This document shows, one piece after another, positions 8,881-16,702 of a DNA stretch of 64,000 nucleotides. The notes under the pieces are model-generated. The model had not been told where the DNA came from. It worked only from the letters and a program-made list of their open reading frames with translations, and did not search any database. Positions within the stretch are counted from its first letter, which is position 1, and the number at the start of each line of letters is the position of its first letter. A program made the translations under genes and the position numbers. The stretch comes from JAFGHJ01 sp964418485 (lineage in GTDB: Bacteria > Hydrothermota > UBA3072): contig CAYQMH010000001.1 of NCBI GenBank assembly GCA_964418485.1, forward strand, positions 43,676-107,675, read 5' to 3'.

Positions 8881-9534
8881 TTATTTGAATACTTCACCCG
8901 TTTCTTTTGCCCAGAAAACGAGGTCCAGGGTATCCATCGGTATATTTAAATTTTTTGATAACTTTTTCATTTTTTCTTCTATTTCTATATACTTTTTTTC
9001 TGATAAATTTTTTGGGTATTCTCCTAAGACCCCAAGTTCTATTAGATTTCTTATAATATGTCTATCAAGTATAGCTATATCTGCGCCAAGCCCAATATTT
9101 CGGAGGAAATGACTCGCTTCCTTCCATCCTATACCTTTCAGGTTTTTCACCAGATATTCTCTTAAGGTTATAGGAGATTTAGATTTTTTTATGATACTAT
9201 ATATTGAATCGCCACCCTTGAAAAATTTATTTCTGGCTTCGAGAAGATATTCTGTTTTTTTATTTTTAAATCTGACCTTTTGCAGCTCTTTATTTATAGC
9301 TTTCTTTGTTCCGTTAAGAAGAATACTCTTTTTTCGCATCGATAGGATCGCCTCCCAGCACAATCTTGCTTTCGATTGAGGAGTCAATATGCAGAAGGCT
9401 AATTCGGCAAACACCTCTTCGGGACTTGCGTTTTCGCCTATTTGCTTGAATTCGTCGAGCCGGCGTTCAATTTCTTTCTTGAATTTCGAATATACTTGTT
9501 TTATTTCGGGGATATTTTTTTTATTAATTTCCAA
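8881..9534 (-). CDS. ogg2: 8-oxoguanine DNA glycosylase/AP lyase, Ogg2 type
   Basis: Base-excision repair enzyme removing 8-oxoguanine, 217 residues. It has the helix-hairpin-helix layout with LKGIGWKEASHFLRN, whose Lys is the expected Schiff-base residue, and AILDRHIIRNL with the catalytic Asp. There is no C-terminal FeS cluster, which separates it from endonuclease III. The ~215-residue length and the terminal WAKETGEV match the Ogg2 group common in archaea and anaerobic bacteria. The start is a TTG at 9534 with no ATG nearby and no Shine-Dalgarno sequence; the -10 box lies only 13 bp upstream, so the mRNA may be leaderless. Confidence 0.88.
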   Translation of the reverse strand: MEINKKNIPEIKQVYSKFKKEIERRLDEFKQIGENASPEEVFAELAFCILTPQSKARLCWEAILSMRKKSILLNGTKKAINKELQKVRFKNKKTEYLLEARNKFFKGGDSIYSIIKKSKSPITLREYLVKNLKGIGWKEASHFLRNIGLGADIAILDRHIIRNLIELGVLGEYPKNLSEKKYIEIEEKMKKLSKNLNIPMDTLDLVFWAKETGEVFK

Positions 9535-9546
9535 TTTTCCAAACTT

Positions 9547-9574
9547 ACCATACTAAAGTGATTGCCTATGTCAA
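9547..9574 (-). promoter_or_regulatory. Promoter of the Ogg2 gene
   Basis: Minus strand TTGACA (9569-9574), 16-nt spacer, TATGGT (9547-9552). The predicted transcript begins within about 10 nt of the start codon. A G-rich repeat word (GTGGGGTGGGTTGCC on the minus strand) ends just before the -35. Confidence 0.6.
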
Positions 9575-9594
9575 GACGGCAACCCACCCCACAC

Positions 9595-9790
9595 CAAATA
9601 TTAACCACAGAGGACACAGAGAAAAACAAACCCTCAGAGACCACAGAGAAAAACAACAAATTATTTTTTTAATTAAAAACCCCAACCCCTCCAAAAAATA
9701 GAAACAACGAATTACACGAATAGCACGAATATCGAAAAGAAAAAAACTGATTTATTTGTGCAATTTGTTGTTAAAAAACGGGTGGTGCGG
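9595..9790. repeat. Intergenic word-repeat array
   Basis: No gene between 9535 and 9994. The segment reads CACAGAG-type words (from about 9604), an A/T stretch, a C-rich word (CCCCAACCCCTCC), then the CGAATTACACGAATAGCACG word, and ends with a G-rich return word. It is one half of the modular palindromic array seen in most gaps of this window. Confidence 0.7.
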
Positions 9791-9904
9791 GTTCTTTATT
9801 TTTCCTATTCGACAATTTAACCATTCAACTAATTTTCTGACGCCCTGATTCTTCTTGCTCCGCAAACCTGCTTTTCTTTTTCTCAATTAGAGAAAAACTA
9901 CACC

Positions 9905-9932
9905 TTGACAAAAACAAGAAATCATATATAAT
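9905..9932 (+). promoter_or_regulatory. Promoter of the rubrerythrin/superoxide reductase operon
   Basis: TTGACA (9905-9910), 16-nt spacer, TATAAT (9927-9932): a consensus promoter. The expected start site is near 9939, just before the palindrome at 9952. Confidence 0.85.
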
Positions 9933-9951
9933 GATTTGGAATAATTTTAAA

Positions 9952-9968
9952 TTTGTAATGATTACAAA
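9952..9968. promoter_or_regulatory. Fur/PerR-family operator (palindromic box)
   Basis: Perfect 8-1-8 inverted repeat TTTGTAAT-G-ATTACAAA directly downstream of a consensus promoter and upstream of two oxidative-stress genes. The 7-1-7 core TTGTAATGATTACAA has the architecture of Fur-family boxes and differs from the B. subtilis Per box in two symmetric positions. Peroxide-responsive repression is inferred. Confidence 0.7.
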
Positions 9969-9994
9969 AATAAAATGAAAGTTCAGGAGGTAAG

Positions 9995-10498
9995 ATGAAA
10001 GAGATGACGAAGAGAGCCTTAAGCGATGCGTTCGCCGGAGAATCTATGGCTCATATGAAATACATTATTTACAGCGATATTGCAAGAGAGGAAGGATATT
10101 CTAATGTGGCAAGGCTTTTTGAGGCTATCGCGTATGCCGAGAGAGTGCATGCCAGAAATCATGCCAGGCTTTTAGGCTTATTGGGTAAGACGGTTGGCAA
10201 TCTTCGGAAAAGCGTTGACGGAGAATCCTTTGAAATCGAGGAAATGTATCCTGTTTATAAAAACACTGCAAGTCTTCAAGGTGAGAAGGCGGCAGAGATT
10301 TCAAATAATTACGCTTTAGAAGCCGAAAAAATACATCAAACTATGTATGCAGAGTCAAAGAAAGATGTTGCAAAAGGTAAGGACATAAAATTAGCAGAAG
10401 TTTATGTTTGCCCCGTTTGCGGATATACGCACGAAGGAAATCCGCCGGATAAATGTCCGGTATGTAACGCTTCTTCTAAAACATTTAAAAAATTTTAA
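9995..10498 (+). CDS. rbr: Rubrerythrin
   Basis: Cytoplasmic peroxide reductase of anaerobes, 167 residues. The N-terminal ferritin-like diiron domain has the expected Glu/His ligands (FAGESMAHMKYIIYSDIA, IAYAERVHARNH, NYALEAEKIHQTMY). The C-terminal rubredoxin-like domain has two CxxC pairs: YVCPVCGY and DKCPVCNA. It starts at the ATG after CAGGAGGTAAG. It is the first gene of a two-gene operon with superoxide reductase (20 bp apart), behind a strong promoter and a PerR-like palindrome. Superoxide reduced by the next gene product yields the peroxide that this enzyme removes. Confidence 0.96.
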   Translation: MKEMTKRALSDAFAGESMAHMKYIIYSDIAREEGYSNVARLFEAIAYAERVHARNHARLLGLLGKTVGNLRKSVDGESFEIEEMYPVYKNTASLQGEKAAEISNNYALEAEKIHQTMYAESKKDVAKGKDIKLAEVYVCPVCGYTHEGNPPDKCPVCNASSKTFKKF

Positions 10499-10518
10499 CG
10501 AAAGGGAGGTATTGAATT

Positions 10519-10899
10519 ATGGGTTTTGCAGAACTTTTAAAAACGGCTGATTGGAAATCTGAAAAACATGTACCTGCAATAGAAGTATTGGAAAAAGATG
10601 AAAAGGTCAAGTTAAGAGTTTCCGTTGGTAAAGAAATTCCTCATCCAAACAAAACCGAACATCATATAAGGTGGATCGAAGTTTACTTTAAGCCCGAAGG
10701 CAGTAAGTTTCCTTATATGATCGGAAAGGCTGATTTTGAAGCACACGGAGCTTCCACGGAAGGTCCCGATACAAGTACGGTTTATACTGAACCGGATGTT
10801 AATCTAACGTTTAAAACCGGAAAATCTGGCACTATCTATGCTTTCTCTTACTGTAACATCCACGGCCTGTGGGTTAACGAAGAGGAGTTGGATATATAG
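10519..10899 (+). CDS. Superoxide reductase (neelaredoxin/class II desulfoferrodoxin)
   Basis: Reduces superoxide to hydrogen peroxide at a mononuclear Fe(His)4Cys centre. The 126-residue protein lacks the N-terminal desulforedoxin domain, hence class II. The catalytic Glu-Lys pair is in SEKHVPAIEV, the first His ligands in HPNKTEHHIRWIEVYF, and the Cys and last His in YCNIHGLW. It follows rubrerythrin by 20 bp with AAGGGAGG before the start, so it shares the promoter and the palindromic box upstream. The pairing with rubrerythrin is a standard anaerobe oxygen-defence unit. Confidence 0.95.
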   Translation: MGFAELLKTADWKSEKHVPAIEVLEKDEKVKLRVSVGKEIPHPNKTEHHIRWIEVYFKPEGSKFPYMIGKADFEAHGASTEGPDTSTVYTEPDVNLTFKTGKSGTIYAFSYCNIHGLWVNEEELDI

Positions 10900-10904
10900 A
10901 TATT

Positions 10905-11060
10905 AGTGAAGTAATAAATTAAATATTAAAAATTAAAAAGCAAAATTACAGATGAAAATGCAAAATTTTTTATATTGTTCAAATACATGTAGTTTTTTTA
11001 TTTTTGAACTTTAATCTGTATTTTTGCATTTTGATTTTTGAATTTAGCGGCTTCGCCGCG
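10905..11060. repeat. A/T-rich inverted word repeat with terminal GC hairpin
   Basis: Words of the type AAATGCAAAATTACAGATG occur in one direction (10938-10970) and reversed (11005-11040), forming a long imperfect palindrome downstream of the superoxide reductase gene. It ends with a short hairpin GCGGC-TTC-GCCGC (11047-11059). Possibly it acts as a terminator; no gene is seen. Confidence 0.5.
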
Positions 11061-11075
11061 CATGGAATTTTCTAC

Positions 11076-11103
11076 TTGAAATCTACTTGGATTTCGCTAT
11101 AAT
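11076..11103 (+). promoter_or_regulatory. Promoter of the GH3 beta-glucosidase gene
   Basis: TTGAAA (11076-11081), 16-nt spacer, TATAAT (11098-11103). Confidence 0.6.
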
Positions 11104-11194
11104 AGATTAATAGATATGAAAATAAATTATGAATCTTTATTCCGGATTTTTAGATTTCAATTGTCTTGTGTATTCGCAGACGGGGGTTTTAAAA

Positions 11195-13510
11195 ATGAAA
11201 AATTCGAGAATTTTCAACGGGTTTTTTCTTTTGTTGGTTTTATGGTTGCCTGTAATATTGCAGGCAGAATTAAAAAAGGATTTAAGTTTACTTAGGCCTC
11301 CGATGGATGAGTTTATAGATTCTTTAATGGTGAAAATGACGCTTGAAGAAAAGTTGGGTCAGCTGGCTCAATATACAGGTGGCTTGCATAATGCGCTCAA
11401 CTCCATGGTGGATGACAAGCTTAAAGATATGATAAGGAGGGGTAAGGTTAGTTCTTTATTGCATGTATTGGGTGCCGATTTTCTTGGTGGCTTGCAGAAA
11501 ATAGCTGTCGAAGAATCGCGTCTTGGAATACCCTTAATATTTGGTCTCGATGTTGTTCACGGATTTAAAACAATTTTCCCCGTTCCTCTTGCGTCTGCCT
11601 GCAGTTTTGAACCGGAAGCTGTACAGCGAACAGCAAGAATTGCGGCAGTTGAAGCTGCGGCTTCGGGTGTACACTGGACTTTTGCTCCTATGGTCGATAT
11701 TACTCTCGACCCAAGATGGGGAAGGATAGTGGAAGGAGTGGGGGAGGACCCTTATCTGGGTACTGTTATGGCAAAGGCGCAGGTCGAGGGTTACCAGGGA
11801 GATGATTTGAGTTTTGCAAATACAATTCTTGCATGTCCGAAACATTATGTCGCCTATGGTGCGGCTTGTGGCGGAAGGGATTATGATAGTACAGAAGTTT
11901 CGCTGCGAACACTTAATGATGTGTATTTGCCGCCTTTTCTTGCAGCAATTAAGGCTGGAGCCGGGTCGATTATGAATGGATATAACGATATTAACGGAGA
12001 ACCCATGTCTGCGAACAAAGAGCTTTTAACTGATGTGCTTAGAAAAAAATGGGGTTTTGGTGGTTTTGTTGTTAGTGATTGGGATTCAATCGGAGAATTG
12101 ATAAATCATGGTGTTGCGAAGGATAGATTGGAGGCAGGTAAGAAGGCGTTATCTGCTGGGATAGATATGGATATGAAGAGTGGAATATTTGGCGAAGATA
12201 TGTTGGAGGCCGTAAAGAAAGGGGAGATACCGGAAGAATTAGTGGATAAAGCGGTCAGAAGAATTCTTGAGGCTAAATACAAATTGGGACTTTTCGATGA
12301 CCCGTTTAAGTATTGTGATCCGGAGGTCGAAAAAGCTGAGATTTTAAAAGAAGAGCATATTAAGGCAGCAAGAGATATGGCATGCAAATCCATTGTATTA
12401 TTAAAAAATGAAGATAATGTTCTTCCTTTGAAAAAGGATTTGAAAAAGATTGCTGTTATCGGGCCTCTTGCGGACGATTCGAGAGCGCCTCTTGGTTTGT
12501 GGAAAGCTGTTGGTGAAGAAAAGGATGTTGTGACCGTATTAGAAGGTATAAAAAATATAGTTTCTGAAGGGACAGAAATTCTTTATGCTAAAGGCTGTGA
12601 AGTAAATGGAGATGATGAAAGCTTATTTACGGAAGCTGTTTCTTTGGCTGTAAGGTCAGATATTGTTGTGCTGGTTCTGGGAGAATCCGCTAATATGAGC
12701 GGAGAAGCTAGAAGCCGCTCGGAAATCGATCTTCCAGGTGTTCAGAAGAAACTTGCTAAGGAAATTGTAAATACGGGAACTAAAGTGGTAGCTGTGCTTT
12801 TGAATGGAAGACCGCTTGCGACTTCCTTTTTGAGTGAAAATATTCCGGCGATTCTGGAAACCTGGTTTTTAGGTATTCAGTCTGGTAACGCTATCGCCGA
12901 TGTTTTGTTCGGCGATTATAATCCCGGAGGTAAACTTGCCGTAACTATACCGCGGAGCGTGGGTCGGATTCCCTCTTTTTATTATCACAGAAATACCGGT
13001 AAGCCGGCTTCTGAGGAAAATCTATTTACTTCCCGGTATATTGATTTACCTCTTACTCCTTTGTATCCATTCGGACATGGCTTAAGTTATACGGATTTCA
13101 AATACTCGAAATTAAAAATAAAAAATAAAAAAGTAGAAGCAGGTGACTCATTAGAGTTGAGTTTCTCTCTTAAGAACACGGGAAAAGTTTTTGGAAGCGA
13201 AGTTATTCAGTTGTATATCAAGGATGTGGTCGCAAGTGTAGCTCCGCCGGTTAAAAAATTGGTAGGCTTTAAGAGGATATATCTGGAAGGTGGGGAGGAA
13301 GTAAAAGTTAGTATGAAAATGCCCGTGAATCTTCTTGCTTTTTATAATAAAGATATGAAAAAAGTCGTGGAGCTGGGAGAGATTAAGTTAATGATTGGCA
13401 GTTCTTCCGAGGATATACGGCTCGACGGATCTTTCACGATTGCAGGGGAAGAAACCGAAGTAAGCGAGACAGAAGTTTACTATACTGAAGTCGAAGTAAA
13501 CATGGATTAG
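11195..13510 (+). CDS. bglX: Periplasmic beta-glucosidase, glycoside hydrolase family 3
   Basis: Exported GH3 enzyme, about 771 residues, that would release terminal beta-glucose or xylose from oligosaccharides. Starting at ATG 11195 gives a clean signal peptide (hydrophobic FFLLLVLWLPVILQA); an in-frame ATG 66 bp upstream would add 22 residues before it and is less likely. The (alpha/beta)8 domain shows PLIFGLDVVHGF, GRIVEGVGEDPYLG, CPKHYVAYGA, and the nucleophile Asp in GFVVSDWDSIGEL. The alpha/beta sandwich domain follows (SIVLLKNEDNVLPL), then a C-terminal fibronectin-III-like domain (PLYPFGHGLSYTDF onward). Domain order is that of BglX. Together with the GH10 xylanases at the other end of the window it suggests plant hemicellulose use. 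Confidence 0.93.
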   Translation: MKNSRIFNGFFLLLVLWLPVILQAELKKDLSLLRPPMDEFIDSLMVKMTLEEKLGQLAQYTGGLHNALNSMVDDKLKDMIRRGKVSSLLHVLGADFLGGLQKIAVEESRLGIPLIFGLDVVHGFKTIFPVPLASACSFEPEAVQRTARIAAVEAAASGVHWTFAPMVDITLDPRWGRIVEGVGEDPYLGTVMAKAQVEGYQGDDLSFANTILACPKHYVAYGAACGGRDYDSTEVSLRTLNDVYLPPFLAAIKAGAGSIMNGYNDINGEPMSANKELLTDVLRKKWGFGGFVVSDWDSIGELINHGVAKDRLEAGKKALSAGIDMDMKSGIFGEDMLEAVKKGEIPEELVDKAVRRILEAKYKLGLFDDPFKYCDPEVEKAEILKEEHIKAARDMACKSIVLLKNEDNVLPLKKDLKKIAVIGPLADDSRAPLGLWKAVGEEKDVVTVLEGIKNIVSEGTEILYAKGCEVNGDDESLFTEAVSLAVRSDIVVLVLGESANMSGEARSRSEIDLPGVQKKLAKEIVNTGTKVVAVLLNGRPLATSFLSENIPAILETWFLGIQSGNAIADVLFGDYNPGGKLAVTIPRSVGRIPSFYYHRNTGKPASEENLFTSRYIDLPLTPLYPFGHGLSYTDFKYSKLKIKNKKVEAGDSLELSFSLKNTGKVFGSEVIQLYIKDVVASVAPPVKKLVGFKRIYLEGGEEVKVSMKMPVNLLAFYNKDMKKVVELGEIKLMIGSSSEDIRLDGSFTIAGEETEVSETEVYYTEVEVNMD

Positions 13511-13570
13511 CAGGTAGCTGGTTTCAGTTTTTGTTTTTTAAGTTTCGAGTTAATAACCTTTCCAGCTTTA

Positions 13571-13990
13571 GGCGTTTGGGATAACACTTTCGAAAAACCA
13601 CAGTCAGTTTCCCCTGCGGTTTATTTCACAAGGAGTGCTGTTCGAGAAAGACGTGGTCAATTTCCCCTGCGGTTTTATTCGCAAGGAGTACTGTTCGAGA
13701 AAACCAGAGTCAATTCTCCCAGCGAGAGAATTGCTCTTTACCTCTCGCTCTCACTCTTTTCGATTTTTGTAAAATCGAAAAACCGTGCCCGTTCGAGCTC
13801 CGAGATATTTTCCTGAACAGTACCCCTTACTCATTGGGCTGTTTTTGTCAAAAGTCCATGCCCGCTCGGTCTGCGAGACATTTTTTATGAAAGGCATCCC
13901 TGAACTTTTAATATTTTAAGAAAATAAAAAGGATAGTGTGCCCGCTCGGTCTGCGAGATATTTTTCTTGAGCGGTATCCCTCACTCTTGG
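13571..13990. repeat. Nested set of multi-hairpin palindromic elements (copies B, C, D)
   Basis: Gene-free stretch with three left halves (about 13579, 13631 and 13683) followed by three right halves in reverse order (ending about 13828, 13905 and 13982). Innermost copy 13683-13828: ends AAGGAGTACTGTTC / GAACAGTACCCCTT, hairpins CAATTCTC/GAGAATTG and TTTTCGATTTT/AAAATCGAAAA. Each right half carries the conserved TGCCCG(C/T)TCG segment seen in copy A at 3.8-4.0 kb. The pattern fits an element inserted within a copy of itself, twice. Confidence 0.7.
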
Positions 13991-13995
13991 GTTTT

Positions 13996-14083
13996 AAACA
14001 ACAAAAAAATCTCTGTGCTCTCTGTGTGTTTGTTTTTTCTCTGTGTGCTCTGTGGTTTAAAAAATCGAGGTTGGGGTTGCCCT
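13996..14083. repeat. CTCTGTG word-repeat array
   Basis: Right-half array: CTCTGTGCTCTCTGTGTG and CTCTGTGTGCTCTGTGG blocks, then the G-rich word GGTTGGGGTTGCC, ending directly at the -35 box of the metal-uptake operon. Confidence 0.7.
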
Positions 14084-14084
14084 C

Positions 14085-14130
14085 TTGACAAAGTTGGTTT
14101 TAGTGTTACCTTTTATTAAAAAGTAACACT
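14085..14130 (+). promoter_or_regulatory. Promoter and 29-bp palindromic operator of the metal-uptake operon
   Basis: TTGACA (14085-14090) with a weak -10 TACCTT (14107-14112). The -10 lies inside a palindrome: AGTGTTAC (14102-14109) and GTAACACT (14123-14130), with inner arms TTTTA/TAAAA around T14116. Arms match at 14 of 15 positions. An operator here would block RNA polymerase; a Zur-like or similar metal repressor is the likely ligand, by context. Confidence 0.65.
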
Positions 14131-14147
14131 TGTTAAAGGGGGTATTA

Positions 14148-15935
14148 ATGGTTTTGTTTTTGGTGTATATTTTGGCGATTGTTGATTCTTCGGAATCTGT
14201 TATGGATACTTCGTATACTAAAATGTATTTTTCAGAAGGTGTAGTAGTTACCGCGAGCAGATACGAGGATGAGGTTTCCGATATCTCAACGTCTGTTTCC
14301 GTAATTACCGAAAAGGATATAAAATTTGTAAATTCTTATATAGCTCCCGATTTGCTTTCTGATGTTCCCGGTGTGGAAGTTATGAAAACGGGCAATTTTG
14401 GAAGAGCTGATGTAGTAATAAGAGGGATCGGAAATAATGGGAGGAAGCTTGGTTTCCTTGTCGACGGAAGACCGGAAAAGATGGCTATATATGGTTGTGC
14501 GGTAACCCATACGTTTCCTCTTCATAATGTAAAAAAAATAGAGGTTGTTAAGGGTCCCCTTTCTTCTTTGTACGGTTCCGGGGCTATGGGGGGTGTTGTC
14601 AATATTTTAACCAGGCAGCCCAGCGGTGGTGATAAGCTGAATTTCGAGTGTGATTACGGAAGTTACAATACTTACAATTTAACTGGTTCTTTCGAGGAAT
14701 CTTTCTCTAAAATAGATTTTTTGGGTACAGTGCAAAAGAATTCATCCGATGGCTACCAGGAGAATTCGGCTTCGAGTACTGATGCTTATCAGGGTAATTT
14801 AGTATACAATATTAATGGAGATTGGAGAATTGAAAATTATGCCAAGTACGTGGAGGCATATAAGCAGGATCCGGCAACCGTAGGAGATACCTCTACTCCT
14901 GAAGGCTATCAGAACTACGAAAGAGGAGCTTTTGATGTTTCTGTGTATGGGTATATGGATAAAATCGATTTTCAAACAAAAATCTACAGGACTTATGGTT
15001 ATCATGAATTTTCTGACGGATGGGAGTCGAGGGATAGAACCGACGGTTTGAGTCCTTCGGTTAGATTATCTTTTTTAAAAGGAAATGAGACTCAAGGCGG
15101 CTTTGAATTTTATAAACAATACGGGAACTGGATTTCTACTGATAGAAAGTGGGATAGGGCAGTATATGAAGGATTTATTCATACGCAGCAGAAAACCTCG
15201 TTTGTTAATCTTTCGGGAGGGGTAAGATATACTTATGTAAGCGATTCGGAAGGGGTTTTTTCATACGATGGTGGAATTGTTATTAAATATAATAACACAA
15301 GGATTCGGGGTAGAATAGGCAAAGGCTTTAGACTCCCTTCTTTTAATGATCTCTATCTTTTTTCTTCCTCGAATCCTTCTCTCGTGGCGGAAGAACTGTG
15401 GGATTACGAAATCGGTTTAAGGCAAAAATTGTCTGATATCATGGACCTCGATTTTGCTCTATACCGTATGAATACAAACAATTTCATCAGATTCTCTCCT
15501 ACAAGTGGTCAATTTGAAAATATAGATACATTGATTGAGAAAGGGCTGGAAACTTCTATCGGTATATATCCCGTTGATTGGTTGAAGCTTAAAGTATTTT
15601 ATTCTTATATCGACAGGGAGGATAGAACGCAAGGCGTTCCCGGTCAGAAGTTCAGCGGAAGTATTACTTTCGAGAGGGATATTTTAGAAGCAAGGTTGAG
15701 CGGAAGATATTTGACCGATTATTACGCTGCTGACAATCATTTAGAAGAAATCCCTTCCTATTATGTTTTTGATTTCCGTTTAAATGTTAAACCTAAGGAT
15801 TATGTGTCTTTGTCTTTAGGTATCGACAATATACTTGATGAGTACTATGAGCGGTATGTTGAAGTGCCTAATGCCACAGGTTTGTATAGCATGCCCGGTA
15901 GGACTTTTAAGATGGGAATTGCTCTGGAAAAATGA
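14148..15935 (+). CDS. TonB-dependent outer-membrane receptor, probably for zinc or a metal complex
   Basis: Outer-membrane gated barrel, about 595 residues. ATG 14148 after AAAGGGGG gives the signal peptide MVLFLVYILAIVDSS; an upstream in-frame TTG overlaps the operator and is rejected. The plug domain follows: VVVTASRYEDEVSDISTSV, VPGVEVMKTGNFG, VVIRGIGNN, LVDGRPE, VEVVKGPLSSLYGSGAMGG and VVNILTR. The rest is beta-barrel, ending with an aromatic-rich last strand (GRTFKMGIALEK). It overlaps the next gene by 4 bp and heads an operon with a complete ABC metal importer, so a ZnuD-like metal role is more likely than vitamin B12 or siderophore uptake. That is inference from neighbours. Confidence 0.88.
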   Translation: MVLFLVYILAIVDSSESVMDTSYTKMYFSEGVVVTASRYEDEVSDISTSVSVITEKDIKFVNSYIAPDLLSDVPGVEVMKTGNFGRADVVIRGIGNNGRKLGFLVDGRPEKMAIYGCAVTHTFPLHNVKKIEVVKGPLSSLYGSGAMGGVVNILTRQPSGGDKLNFECDYGSYNTYNLTGSFEESFSKIDFLGTVQKNSSDGYQENSASSTDAYQGNLVYNINGDWRIENYAKYVEAYKQDPATVGDTSTPEGYQNYERGAFDVSVYGYMDKIDFQTKIYRTYGYHEFSDGWESRDRTDGLSPSVRLSFLKGNETQGGFEFYKQYGNWISTDRKWDRAVYEGFIHTQQKTSFVNLSGGVRYTYVSDSEGVFSYDGGIVIKYNNTRIRGRIGKGFRLPSFNDLYLFSSSNPSLVAEELWDYEIGLRQKLSDIMDLDFALYRMNTNNFIRFSPTSGQFENIDTLIEKGLETSIGIYPVDWLKLKVFYSYIDREDRTQGVPGQKFSGSITFERDILEARLSGRYLTDYYAADNHLEEIPSYYVFDFRLNVKPKDYVSLSLGIDNILDEYYERYVEVPNATGLYSMPGRTFKMGIALEK

Positions 15936-16702
15936 ATCTACTTTTTCTGATTTTAAGTATGGGAATAGTTACCTCGACAACCGATATATCTTCTGTTGTG
16001 GAGGCTATTGCTCCCGATGACGCTAAAGTGGTTAGCATTGTGTCCGGTGGAATGTGTCCCGGGCATTTTGATCTCTCTCCGGCTGAAGCTAATTTGATTT
16101 TTTTATCAGACTTAATTATTTATCACGGCTACGAATCATGGTTTGCGAAAGTGGAAAAATTAAAGCTCGATATCGATATAGTGGATTTAGAGACCGATGG
16201 TAGTTGGATGATTCCGGATATATATCTAAAAGGAGCTTTAGAGATTTACAATATTTTAAAAAAGGAATACGGTTCTGATAGTGTTAGTATCAGAAAAATC
16301 GATAAAAAGTACGAAAAATTTAAAATGAGTGTGGATACACTTTCTAATATAGTTGCAAAGAAGAAAGAATCGATTAAAGGAATTAAAGTTATTTGTAATG
16401 AACATCAGAAGGATTTTCTTCTTTTTCTCGGCGCGGAAGTTGTTGCCGTTTTTTCTCCGGGAGACGATATTTCTCTTAAAGAAATATCGGAGATAGTAAA
16501 AGTCGGAAAAGACGAAAACGTGCAGTTAGTTGTGGATAATCTTCAAAGCGGTAAAAAAGTCGGTAGCACGATAGCGGATGAATTAAAAAGTGCTTATATA
16601 ATTTTTTCTAATTTTCCGGAAGAACAGGGATATAAGGTAACTCTTTTAAATAATATAGATCTCTTGCTGGAGATCATAAGTGATAAAAATACAAAAAGTT
16701 AG
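15932..16702 (+). CDS. znuA: Metal ABC transporter substrate-binding protein (ZnuA/TroA-like)
   Basis: Periplasmic or lipid-side receptor that delivers Zn2+ or Mn2+ to the permease, 256 residues. The N terminus is hydrophobic (MNLLFLILSMGIVTS), a short signal peptide. Candidate metal ligands are the His in MCPGHFDLSP, the His in IIYHGYESW and the His in ICNEHQKDF; the C-terminal acidic ligand typical of the cluster A-I family is not obvious. There is no His/Asp-rich loop like that of E. coli ZnuA. The start overlaps the receptor stop (ATGA) and the 3' end overlaps the ATPase gene by 23 bp, so translation is coupled. Confidence 0.82.
   Translation: MNLLFLILSMGIVTSTTDISSVVEAIAPDDAKVVSIVSGGMCPGHFDLSPAEANLIFLSDLIIYHGYESWFAKVEKLKLDIDIVDLETDGSWMIPDIYLKGALEIYNILKKEYGSDSVSIRKIDKKYEKFKMSVDTLSNIVAKKKESIKGIKVICNEHQKDFLLFLGAEVVAVFSPGDDISLKEISEIVKVGKDENVQLVVDNLQSGKKVGSTIADELKSAYIIFSNFPEEQGYKVTLLNNIDLLLEIISDKNTKS

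Noticed and set aside
11129..11194. Upstream start of the GH3 gene
   Set aside because: It would place 22 polar residues before a typical signal peptide; the ATG at 11195 starts with MKNSRIF directly before the hydrophobic core.
13571..14083. tRNA or rRNA genes in the hairpin-rich gap
   Set aside because: Hairpins do not form a cloverleaf with T-loop GTTCRANNC and CCA end, and no rRNA core sequences are visible here or elsewhere in the window.
14148..15935. Vitamin B12 receptor BtuB
   Set aside because: Plug motifs alone cannot tell, and the operon encodes a ZnuABC-type importer rather than BtuCDF.
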